Part shown: piece by piece, positions 1-5,020 of the stretch
Layout of the letters: each line of letters begins with the position of its first letter
Numbering within the stretch: the stretch's first letter is position 1
DNA from: JBKHBQ01 sp046542305
GTDB lineage: Bacteria > Bacteroidota > Bacteroidia > Bacteroidales > 4484-276
Assembly (NCBI GenBank): GCA_046542305.1
Contig: JBKHBQ010000279.1
Span: 1-5,044, forward strand
Reading direction: 5' to 3'
Length of the DNA stretch: 5,044 bases
Position numbers and translations under genes: made by a program
Notes under the pieces: generated by a model
Databases searched by the model: none
What the model was told of the DNA's origin: nothing
The model's input: the letters and a program-made list of their open reading frames with translations, nothing else

Positions 1-48
1 TACTATATGTACTAATGTGGCTATTGTGGTTGGCTCTTGCAAAGCTGC

Positions 49-68
49 GAAGTTTTCTGAAGTTTTGA
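49..68. repeat. 10-bp imperfect tandem duplication
   Basis: GAAGTTTTCT (49-58) is followed directly by GAAGTTTTGA (59-68), identical in the first eight bases. It is short and could be chance in AT-rich DNA. It is listed because two longer tandem duplications follow within 200 bp. Confidence 0.45.
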
Positions 69-97
69 AAATTTGATTTTTTGTTATTTAAATTTGT

Positions 98-125
98 TTT
101 GGATTTTGTGCTTTGGATTTTGTGC
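98..125. repeat. Perfect 14-bp tandem duplication
   Basis: TTTGGATTTTGTGC occurs twice in direct succession (98-111 and 112-125) with no mismatch. A degenerate partial copy (TTTGGATTGT) lies at 156-165, on the far side of the inverted repeat. It looks like replication slippage or the edge of a repeat element. No function is evident. Confidence 0.8.
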
Positions 126-155
126 CCGCCTTGCCGAACTGCAGACGAGGCAGGC
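124..155. repeat. Imperfect GC-rich inverted repeat (REP-like)
   Basis: The left arm GCCCGCCTTGCC (124-135) pairs with the right arm GACGAGGCAGGC (144-155) through nine Watson-Crick pairs, one G-T wobble and two mismatches. The loop is 8 nt (136-143) and includes part of a CTGCAG palindrome at 139-144. No U tract follows on either strand within the distance expected of an intrinsic terminator, so a dispersed intergenic repeat of REP type is the better guess. Calling it dispersed is inference, since only one copy is in the window. Confidence 0.5.
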
Positions 156-210
156 TTTGGATTGTTCCGGTTTTTTGTCACTTCACCTGATTCAGTGCAC
201 GCTGCCGCCC

Positions 211-247
211 TGTCGCATTTTCGCCTTGTCACATTTTCGCCGTGTCG
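211..247. repeat. 16-bp tandem repeat, 2.3 copies
   Basis: TGTCGCATTTTCGCCT (211-226) is followed by TGTCACATTTTCGCCG (227-242), 14 of 16 bases identical, and by the start of a third unit, TGTCG (243-247). The array ends 4 bp before the stop codon of the response regulator gene on the opposite strand. Slippage is the simplest origin. A binding or structural role is not shown. Confidence 0.75.
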
Positions 248-251
248 TTCC

Positions 252-944
252 CTATCCCACCGTCAACCTGAACCCGCTCCCATGAATATTGGTGATCTCG
301 ATAGCCGGATCGTCGCGAAGATATTTGCGCAGGCGGGTTACAAACACATCCATGCTGCGGGTGGTAAAATAGTTATCTTCGCCCCATATTTTCCGCAGGG
401 CCATTTCACGCGGCAGCACGTCGTTTATTTTCAGGCAGAGCAGTCGCAACAGTTCGGCTTCACGCGGCGAGAGTTTCTGTTCGCGACCGTCCATCGTCAG
501 CAGCCTGTGCGGGTAATTGAAGTGATATTTACCGATGGCGAAATCGTCGCGCTCCACGCTTTTGGATCCTGCATTTTCCTTGCGTTTCAGGATGGCCCTG
601 ATTTTGCACAACAGCACCTCCGAATCGAATGGCTTGGTGATATAGTCGTCGGCACCCAGGCTGAAGCCTTTGAGAATATCTTCCTTCAGGGTTTTGGCGG
701 TGAGGAAGATCAACGGGATGTTTTTATCTGTAAACCTGATCTCACGGGCAACCTGAAAACCATCCACATGGGGCAGCATCACATCCAGGATGCAAATATC
801 GAAATCATCCGACCTGAATTCGGCAAGCGCGTGTTTACCGTCGTCAACCCAATGCACATTGTAATCGTGAATCTCAAGGTACGACTTCAGCACCGCTCCG
901 AAGTTGTGATCATCCTCCACCATAAAAATCCGCGTATTGCTCAT
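252..944 (-). CDS. rprY: RprY-like OmpR/PhoB-class response regulator
   Basis: This 230-residue protein is the cytoplasmic DNA-binding partner of the kinase encoded just upstream. Residues 4-120 form the receiver domain: acidic pocket E10-D11-D12, phospho-acceptor D54 in the ILDVMLP context, T82 in FLTAK, and K104 in YITKPF. Residues about 133-230 form a winged-helix output domain, with recognition helix RSMDVFVTRLRKYL (196-209) and a wing ending in the typical IHGSGFRL. The TLKEDIL, GADDYITKPF and RSMDV segments match what I know of Bacteroidetes RprY. Paralogues of this group exist, so the symbol is a family-level call. Length is normal and all catalytic residues are present. The start codon at 944 leaves the usual few residues before the first beta strand. 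No Shine-Dalgarno is visible in the 44-bp gap after the kinase stop codon, which is common in this phylum. The gene is probably co-transcribed with the kinase. Confidence 0.93.
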   Translation of the reverse strand: MSNTRIFMVEDDHNFGAVLKSYLEIHDYNVHWVDDGKHALAEFRSDDFDICILDVMLPHVDGFQVAREIRFTDKNIPLIFLTAKTLKEDILKGFSLGADDYITKPFDSEVLLCKIRAILKRKENAGSKSVERDDFAIGKYHFNYPHRLLTMDGREQKLSPREAELLRLLCLKINDVLPREMALRKIWGEDNYFTTRSMDVFVTRLRKYLRDDPAIEITNIHGSGFRLTVG

Positions 945-988
945 CGGATGAAAATTTTTCTGGTTATCGTTTTCTGTAAACCATCTGG

Positions 989-2653
989 CTACACTTCGCT
1001 ATTTTGCCTGGCAGGCAGTACAATACTGAAACGGCTGCCATAACCCGGTTCGCTCTCAACGCTTATGCTTCCGCCGAAAGTATGCACCAGCGCCTTTACA
1101 TAGCTCAGCCCCAGGCCGAATCCCTTCACATTATGCACATCGCCCGACGACACCCGGTAAAACCGGTCGAAGATTTTTTCCTGCGCTTCTTTTGTGATGC
1201 CCATGCCTTTGTCGGCAACGGTGATGGCGATGCCGTCCGCGGTGTTTTCGGTGATTACCCTGATCGCCGGGGGATCATCCGAATATTTGATGGCGTTATC
1301 CAGCAGGTTATTGATAATGTTGTAAAAATGCATTTCGTCGTTTTCAATCACCGGGTTTCCGGCATTTAATTCCAAATCGATCCTTCCGTACTTCTTTTCC
1401 AGTTGGAGCCCCAGATATGCGGCTGCCCGGCGGATGATTTCGTGGGCATCGATTTCACGTATCTGGAGCCTGAAATCTTTTTTATCGATCATGGCCATCT
1501 GCAGCACGGTTTCCACCTGCTTGTTCATGCGGCGGTTTTCGTCGCGAATGATGCCGGTGAAATATTTAATTTTATCAGGGGAATCCAGCACTTTCGGACT
1601 TTCGATCGAATCCACCGCCAGCGAAATGGTGGCAATGGGCGTTTTGAACTCGTGGGTCATGTTGTTGATAAAATCAGATTTGATCTCCGATACCTTTTTC
1701 TGCGTCAGGATCACGCGGATGGTCACAACGAAGGTTATCATGATGATGAGCGTAAATAAAACCGATCCCAGCAGCAGCGTGAAAATCGACCGCCACAAGT
1801 GGGTGGAAATGTCCGGGAAGGAGAGCAACAGGAAGTCGGGGCGGTGCAACAGGTCGTTGGGAAACAGACTTGTCCGGTAGGGTGTATTGAGCGATTCCTT
1901 CCTGAAATTTTCAGATTTTACCGGTATCAGCTTTTCGTCCGTGCCCGACACCACCGCATATTCGAACGGGATAGCGATACCGTTGTCGTTGAGCGATTTG
2001 CGGATCTGGCTTTGCAGATAATCCTTATCGAGCCTTTTGGAGAGCGGCATATTATAGCTTTCAACCTCTATCACCACACGGTCAAGCATTTCCATTAATT
2101 CATCACTTCTTCGCGTTGTCTGTTCCAGGCTGCGGATCACCACACGCTGACTATCACCGAACAGACTTTTTTCCTTTTTTGCCGGGTCCGCCGGTTTTCC
2201 CCCTCCGGTTTTTTTTTGATCCTCAAAAGCATATCCTTGTGGGTTGATCCGGACATTTAACTCAGTGCCAATGGAGTCGGCCCAGGTGTAGATCTTCATG
2301 GTACTTTCGAAATCCTCACGGAGCCACTGCAGCCGGTTTTGTGCCGGAGAAAAATCCTTTAGCCTTTGCTGCAGCGTATCCGCCAGCCGGTTCTGCATTT
2401 TGCGCATCGAATCCAGATCAGGGATGTTGTAATTGAAAAAATAGCCGCTTTGGTTTATTTGGGAAAGCACCACCATGTTTTCGTTGCGTTCGAGCCGCTG
2501 CACCACGTCCGTCAGCGCGTCGCTCACCGAGCGGTCGAACTGCCCGGCCTTCACCTCCAGCGCATTTTTTATCCACAGCGCCTGCACCGCCACAATCCCC
2601 GTCAGTGAAACGCTCATCAACACCATGACAGCTACAAGTGTTTTCCTGTTCAT
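989..2653 (-). CDS. rprX: RprX-like membrane sensor histidine kinase
   Basis: This 554-residue inner-membrane kinase should autophosphorylate and then phosphorylate the RprY-like regulator encoded 44 bp downstream. A first membrane helix (about 5-27) is followed by an extracytoplasmic domain of about 260 residues (28-286), then a second helix (about 288-315). The dimerisation domain carries H334 in the H-box NNMTHEFKTPIATI; the ExxT phosphatase motif is intact (E335, T338). The ATP-binding domain shows the N-box NNLLDNAIKYS (N449, D452, N453), G1 DKGMGI (481-486), F-box FDRFYR (495-500) and G2 GFGLGLS (511-517). The start at 2653 puts the first helix directly at the N terminus, as in the family; a GGAG lies only 1 nt before the ATG, too close to be an ideal ribosome site. 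The sensor domain has a Lys/Gly/Pro-rich low-complexity stretch (about 147-162) encoded partly by homopolymer runs. The signal is unknown; an envelope stress or nutrient cue is inference. Other Bacteroidetes kinases share this architecture, so the symbol is family-level. Confidence 0.92.
   Translation of the reverse strand: MNRKTLVAVMVLMSVSLTGIVAVQALWIKNALEVKAGQFDRSVSDALTDVVQRLERNENMVVLSQINQSGYFFNYNIPDLDSMRKMQNRLADTLQQRLKDFSPAQNRLQWLREDFESTMKIYTWADSIGTELNVRINPQGYAFEDQKKTGGGKPADPAKKEKSLFGDSQRVVIRSLEQTTRRSDELMEMLDRVVIEVESYNMPLSKRLDKDYLQSQIRKSLNDNGIAIPFEYAVVSGTDEKLIPVKSENFRKESLNTPYRTSLFPNDLLHRPDFLLLSFPDISTHLWRSIFTLLLGSVLFTLIIMITFVVTIRVILTQKKVSEIKSDFINNMTHEFKTPIATISLAVDSIESPKVLDSPDKIKYFTGIIRDENRRMNKQVETVLQMAMIDKKDFRLQIREIDAHEIIRRAAAYLGLQLEKKYGRIDLELNAGNPVIENDEMHFYNIINNLLDNAIKYSDDPPAIRVITENTADGIAITVADKGMGITKEAQEKIFDRFYRVSSGDVHNVKGFGLGLSYVKALVHTFGGSISVESEPGYGSRFSIVLPARQNSEV
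2209..2217 (-). repeat. A9 homopolymer inside the kinase gene
   Basis: Nine consecutive T on the plus strand give an A9 run in the coding strand, in the DQKKTG segment (about residues 145-150) of the extracytoplasmic domain. Two T6 runs (2167-2172 and 2175-2180) lie close by, in the EKS and KK codons. The frame is intact here. Such runs are prone to slippage, so a length change would truncate the kinase after the first membrane helix. Confidence 0.8.
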
Positions 2654-2693
2654 GCTCCAAAATTAAAAATTAAAGCCCCCAGCATGTGTAACT

Positions 2694-2729
2694 TTAACTT
2701 TTCGTTAACCCTGGTTAAGGAAAAGTTAA
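2694..2729. promoter_or_regulatory. 36-bp dyad, candidate operator upstream of rprX
   Basis: The arm TTAACTTTTCGTTAACC (2694-2710) and the reverse complement of 2713-2729 agree at 16 of 17 positions across a 2-bp centre. Each arm itself contains two TTAAC/GTTAA half-sites spaced 11 bp apart: 2694 and 2705 on the left, 2714 and 2725 on the right. OmpR/PhoB-class regulators typically bind tandem half-sites with 10-11 bp spacing. The site lies 41-76 bp upstream of the kinase start codon, where an autoregulatory operator would be expected. Binding by the RprY-like protein is inference. No U tract follows the dyad on the minus strand, which argues against a terminator. Confidence 0.55.
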
Positions 2730-2791
2730 GACAGGAAAACTGGAAAAGATAGAACAGAAAACTTCAATTGCTATTTATTATCAAATATTGG

Positions 2792-2807
2792 CTGATTAGG
2801 AAATCAG
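2792..2807. repeat. Small perfect hairpin, 6-bp stem
   Basis: CTGATT (2792-2797) and AATCAG (2802-2807) form a perfect stem around a 4-nt AGGA loop. On the plus strand a T-rich stretch begins about ten bases further on (2818-2830). The stem is short and AT-rich, and no plus-strand gene ends nearby, so I do not call it a terminator. It lies downstream of the candidate microprotein gene on the minus strand. Confidence 0.3.
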
Positions 2808-2822
2808 GGGCGAGCGATTTTA

Positions 2823-2840
2823 TTTCTTTTATAAAGGAAA
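2823..2840. repeat. 18-bp AT-rich near-palindrome
   Basis: TTTCTTTTATAAAGGAAA matches its own reverse complement at all but one symmetric pair of positions. It lies 29 bp beyond the stop codon of the candidate microprotein gene. It could be a protein-binding site or a chance product of AT-rich DNA. As RNA it would form only a weak hairpin. Confidence 0.35.
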
Positions 2841-2868
2841 AATCTCTCTCCAACAGAAGAGCAGAAGT

Positions 2869-2982
2869 TTATCGGCTGCATAAGTGTAGGTTATGCTGCT
2901 TATGATAAATCGATTGCTGCTGCTCAGCCACTTCGAGCATAATAACAAACCCAACCGTCACGACAATTCCAGTAGCCATCAT
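2869..2982 (-). CDS. Candidate 37-residue single-pass membrane microprotein
   Basis: A 37-codon frame starts with two consecutive ATG codons (2980-2982 and 2977-2979) and ends with TAA (2869-2871). The peptide reads MMATGIVVTVGFVIMLEVAE followed by QQQSIYHKQHNLHLCSR. Residues 3-16 are almost entirely hydrophobic, enough for a short membrane helix, and the tail is polar and basic. A match to the Bacteroidetes promoter consensus lies at 3009-3041 on the same strand, which would give a leader of about 20 nt. No clear Shine-Dalgarno is visible, as for the neighbouring genes. I do not recognise the family. It sits between two sensor kinase genes, and small membrane peptides are known to modulate such kinases elsewhere (MgrB, SafA); that role here is inference. 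An equally long frame on the opposite strand (2893-3006) weakens the case, although its peptide looks less natural. Confidence 0.38.
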   Translation of the reverse strand: MMATGIVVTVGFVIMLEVAEQQQSIYHKQHNLHLCSR

Positions 2983-2999
2983 TATTTATTCTGGAATAT

Positions 3000-3032
3000 T
3001 TTGTAAAACAAATGTATATTTTCTTATTTTTG
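3000..3032 (+). promoter_or_regulatory. Candidate Bacteroidetes promoter for the second kinase
   Basis: A -33-like TTTG (3000-3003) is separated by 21 bp from a perfect TAnnTTTG -7 element, TATTTTTG (3025-3032). Published spacing for this promoter class is about 19-21 bp, so this sits at the edge of the range. Transcription would begin near 3037-3039, leaving a leader of about 14 nt before the ATG at 3052. The match is interleaved with an opposed promoter match at 3009-3041. AT-rich DNA yields such matches by chance, but the position is right. Confidence 0.5.
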
Positions 3033-3041
3033 AAGGACAAA
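3009..3041 (-). promoter_or_regulatory. Candidate Bacteroidetes promoter on the minus strand
   Basis: Read on the minus strand, TTTG (3041-3038) is followed after 21 bp by TACATTTG (3016-3009), a perfect TAnnTTTG element. Transcription would begin near 3003-3005, about 21 nt before the ATG pair of the candidate microprotein. It could also read through into the rprX-like gene as a long leader. It overlaps the plus-strand promoter completely, and the two share an exact symmetry centre at 3020.5. Confidence 0.38.
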
Positions 3042-3050
3042 AACTCCTTC
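3032..3050 (+). promoter_or_regulatory. Inverted repeat directly ahead of the kinase start codon
   Basis: GAAGGA (3032-3037) and TCCTTC (3045-3050) are perfect reverse complements around a 7-nt CAAAAAC loop, ending 1 nt before the ATG at 3052. The left arm contains the only Shine-Dalgarno-like sequence of this gene (AAGGA, 14 nt from the ATG), so pairing would hide it. If transcription starts at the predicted site near 3038, the left arm is not transcribed; the repeat would then act only as a DNA site or on longer transcripts. Confidence 0.4.
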
Positions 3051-3051
3051 A

Positions 3052-4374
3052 ATGAGCAGCGTGTGGCGGGAATATTTTTATGGTTTTGATAATCCAGCAG
3101 AAGAAAAGCTCTTCAACATGGATTATTACAGAAAGTTGATCGTTCAAATCCGGATCGGCTTTGTTGTGTCAATTTTTATTTACCTGATATTCTATTTTAT
3201 TGACGATTGGGTTTTTGCTGACATAGAACATGGCTTGCTTCTCAACAGAATCGTTATCTGCACTATTTTGTCACTGATTTTTTTTGCTTCATACACTGAT
3301 TTTTTTAAACAACACCTACAGTCTTTCCTGCTGTATTTTGGTGTTATTGCAACGGCTGGAATTTTGTGGAAGCTGTGGTTCCTGAACCTTAACGGATATG
3401 ATTTTAGTTTTTTCTATCCCGGACTTATCCTCACCACCGGTATTGTAACCTTTTACCTGCGGGTTCGTTTTGTTCAGGCAGCACTGTTGAATATCATCAC
3501 AATTTTGTCGTACATACTGCTTTATGCATTTTTTATCCGTGAGGTCCCGTCGGGTTCTCAAATCTCACTTAATCAAATTTTTGTAAACAGCCTGTTTTTT
3601 ATCATCTGCAGCAGTTTCCTCAGTCTGTATGGCGCTTATTATCTGGAAAAGTTTACGAGGAATGATTTTCTGATCCGCTCCGAAATCGAACATTTGAACA
3701 ACAATCTTGAAGCTTTGGTAGATCAGCGCACGGCTGAACTTGAAGAAGAGAAGCAGAAAAATATCCGCCTTTTGCTCGAAGGCCAGGAAAAAGAGCGCGA
3801 ACGCATAGCAAAAGAATTGCACGATGGTGTATGTAACCAACTCGCTTTGCTAAAGCTTGATCTGGAACATCAAATACAAAAGCAGGATTTTTCGCGGATA
3901 AGCGAATCGCTGGAATCCATTTTAAAAATTAATCAGGAGGTAAGGGATATTTCCCACAACCAATCCACATATACCCTTCAAAAACACGGGCTGCAGAAAG
4001 CCGTTGAAAATTCAGTTCATCAGTTGATCAATAAACATGATATCCGTTTCAACGTTCATTTTCACAATATCGGCAACAGCATTTGCGAAACGACACAACT
4101 CATGCTATACCGGGTATTCCAGGAATCGGTAAATAACATTCTGAAACATTCCGGAGCCACTGAAGTCGACATTCAGTTGATGCAGCATGAAAATGAACTT
4201 AACTTAACCATTTACGACAACGGCAGGGGCTTTAACAAAAACCTGGTGAATGGAAGCGGTTTGGGATTGCACAACATGCAACTGAGAATCGAACAGCAAT
4301 GCAACGGGAAATTAATTGTCGACAGCCAGCCTGATTATGGGACCACAATAATAGTAAACATAGATAACTCCTGA
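3052..4374 (+). CDS. Multi-pass membrane histidine kinase, HisKA_3 (NarX/DesK) class
   Basis: This 440-residue kinase should phosphorylate the NarL-class regulator encoded 2 bp downstream. About six hydrophobic segments (30-50, 62-80, 90-107, 118-136, 140-161, 175-198) are joined by short loops, so there is no large periplasmic domain and sensing probably occurs in the membrane. A charged helical linker (about 206-250, coiled-coil-like) leads to the HisKA_3 domain with phospho-acceptor H257 in ERERIAKELHDG. The ATP-binding domain shows the N-box FQESVNNILKHSGA (356-369), G1 DNGRGF (389-394) and G2 GSGLGLHNMQLR (401-412). At the position of the phosphatase glutamine in the HDxxxQ motif of NarX and DesK there is N262 (HDGVCNQL); Q263 is next to it. 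The start at 3052 follows a good promoter match; M23 (3118) would also leave the first helix intact. The membrane half is visibly AT-richer than the rprXY-like genes, which fits its Phe/Ile/Leu content. No specific ligand can be named. Confidence 0.92.
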   Translation: MSSVWREYFYGFDNPAEEKLFNMDYYRKLIVQIRIGFVVSIFIYLIFYFIDDWVFADIEHGLLLNRIVICTILSLIFFASYTDFFKQHLQSFLLYFGVIATAGILWKLWFLNLNGYDFSFFYPGLILTTGIVTFYLRVRFVQAALLNIITILSYILLYAFFIREVPSGSQISLNQIFVNSLFFIICSSFLSLYGAYYLEKFTRNDFLIRSEIEHLNNNLEALVDQRTAELEEEKQKNIRLLLEGQEKERERIAKELHDGVCNQLALLKLDLEHQIQKQDFSRISESLESILKINQEVRDISHNQSTYTLQKHGLQKAVENSVHQLINKHDIRFNVHFHNIGNSICETTQLMLYRVFQESVNNILKHSGATEVDIQLMQHENELNLTIYDNGRGFNKNLVNGSGLGLHNMQLRIEQQCNGKLIVDSQPDYGTTIIVNIDNS

Positions 4375-4376
4375 AT

Positions 4377-4994
4377 ATGATAAAGATTTTTATCACCGAC
4401 GACCATCAAAGTTACAAAGAGGGATTGGCTGCTTATCTAAAAGCAGATAAAGACATCACGATTGTTGGGCAGGCCTCCAATGGTGAGGAAGCTGTACAAG
4501 CGCTTCAAAAACTTCCTGTGGATATCCTGATCCTCGACATCGACATGCCACTGATGAACGGAGAAGATACCCTGAAAAAGATCAAAAAACTGCGGCCGGA
4601 AATCAGGGTGTTAATTTTAACATCGTTAAATGACCAGTCACTGGTGGACAGCCTAAAGCAAAGCGGAGCAGAGGGTTTCAGGAACAAAGAAGCCTGCATG
4701 CAGGATATAATCCAGGCGATCCACCGCCTCCACCAGGGCTATACCGATTACCTGATAAAAAACGAAAATACCCTGAACAGGCTTACCATCCGCTACAATT
4801 CCGAAGACCTGACCAGCCAGGAAAAACATGTGGTAAAGCACCTGGCTCAAGGATTAACCGTAAAAGCCATCGCAGAAACCATGCACCTGAGCCCCCACAC
4901 CATCGATTCGCACTGCAAAACCGCGCGGGCAAAAACCGGCGCCAAAAATGTTGCGGAACTGGTGGCTATCGCAATTAAAAAAGGATTGATTTAA
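4377..4994 (+). CDS. NarL/LuxR-class response regulator
   Basis: This 205-residue transcription factor is the cognate partner of the kinase in front of it. Residues 1-120 form the receiver domain: acidic pair D8-D9, phospho-acceptor D54 in LILDIDMP, T82 in LILTS and K104 in EGFRNKEA. After a linker (about 122-142), residues 143-205 form a LuxR-type helix-turn-helix, starting LTSQEKHVV and with recognition helix SPHTIDSHCKTARAKTGAKN (172-191). Length and motif order are normal for the family, and no key residue is missing. The ATG begins 2 nt after the kinase TGA. No Shine-Dalgarno is visible, so translation is probably coupled to termination on the kinase gene. Target genes are unknown; autoregulation of the divergent intergenic region is possible but not shown. 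Confidence 0.94.
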   Translation: MIKIFITDDHQSYKEGLAAYLKADKDITIVGQASNGEEAVQALQKLPVDILILDIDMPLMNGEDTLKKIKKLRPEIRVLILTSLNDQSLVDSLKQSGAEGFRNKEACMQDIIQAIHRLHQGYTDYLIKNENTLNRLTIRYNSEDLTSQEKHVVKHLAQGLTVKAIAETMHLSPHTIDSHCKTARAKTGAKNVAELVAIAIKKGLI

Positions 4995-5020
4995 CCCACA
5001 TTGCGTAAAAAAACGGTGGG
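4995..5020 (+). terminator. Weak possible hairpin after the second operon
   Basis: CCCAC (4995-4999) pairs with GTGGG (5016-5020), and CGT (5004-5006) with ACG (5013-5015), around an A6 loop. A 4-nt bulge lies on the left side. It begins right after the TAA of the response regulator, the usual place for a terminator. However, the downstream sequence is A-rich (AACAAAAAAATTC), not U-rich, so classical Rho-independent termination is doubtful. Confidence 0.25.

Larger units (their letters stand above)
1..251. other. Gene-free 3' flank of the rprXY-like operon
   Basis: No reading frame here looks like a protein. Plus-strand frames that begin near 73-81 run on antisense into the response regulator gene and have no family resemblance. 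The stretch is AT-rich from about 50 to 122 and GC-rich afterwards. It contains three unrelated short tandem duplications (49-68, 98-125, 211-247) and an imperfect GC-rich inverted repeat (124-155). I see no classical intrinsic terminator for the minus-strand operon: on that strand the inverted repeat is followed by A-rich, not U-rich, sequence. The gene to the left lies outside the window. Confidence 0.7.

Noticed and set aside
81..1043. 320-codon open frame on the plus strand
   Set aside because: It runs antisense across the whole RprY-like gene, whose product has every receiver and winged-helix motif. The antisense translation has no recognisable domain, and its openness follows from codon use on the other strand.
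1004..2608. Several plus-strand frames of 80-148 codons across the kinase gene
   Set aside because: All are antisense to an intact histidine kinase with H, N, G1, F and G2 boxes. None shows family features.
2418..2660. 80-codon minus-strand frame overlapping the start of the rprX-like gene
   Set aside because: It is the same strand in another frame over the first membrane helix and sensor domain. The composition is unlike a protein and the true frame is certain.
2878..2896. GCATAA-N7-TTATGC inverted repeat
   Set aside because: A 6-bp AT-rich stem with a 7-nt loop is expected by chance at this frequency. It lies within the candidate microprotein frame and no U tract follows it.
2893..3006. 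37-codon plus-strand frame antisense to the candidate microprotein
   Set aside because: The peptide (Leu-rich start, then Asn/His/Ser-rich tail) looks less natural than the minus-strand product. It has no promoter match or ribosome site in front and ends within the promoter region of the second kinase.
3316..3840. Minus-strand frames of 81 and 91 codons inside the membrane kinase gene
   Set aside because: They are antisense shadows of the membrane segments and coiled linker of a clear histidine kinase.
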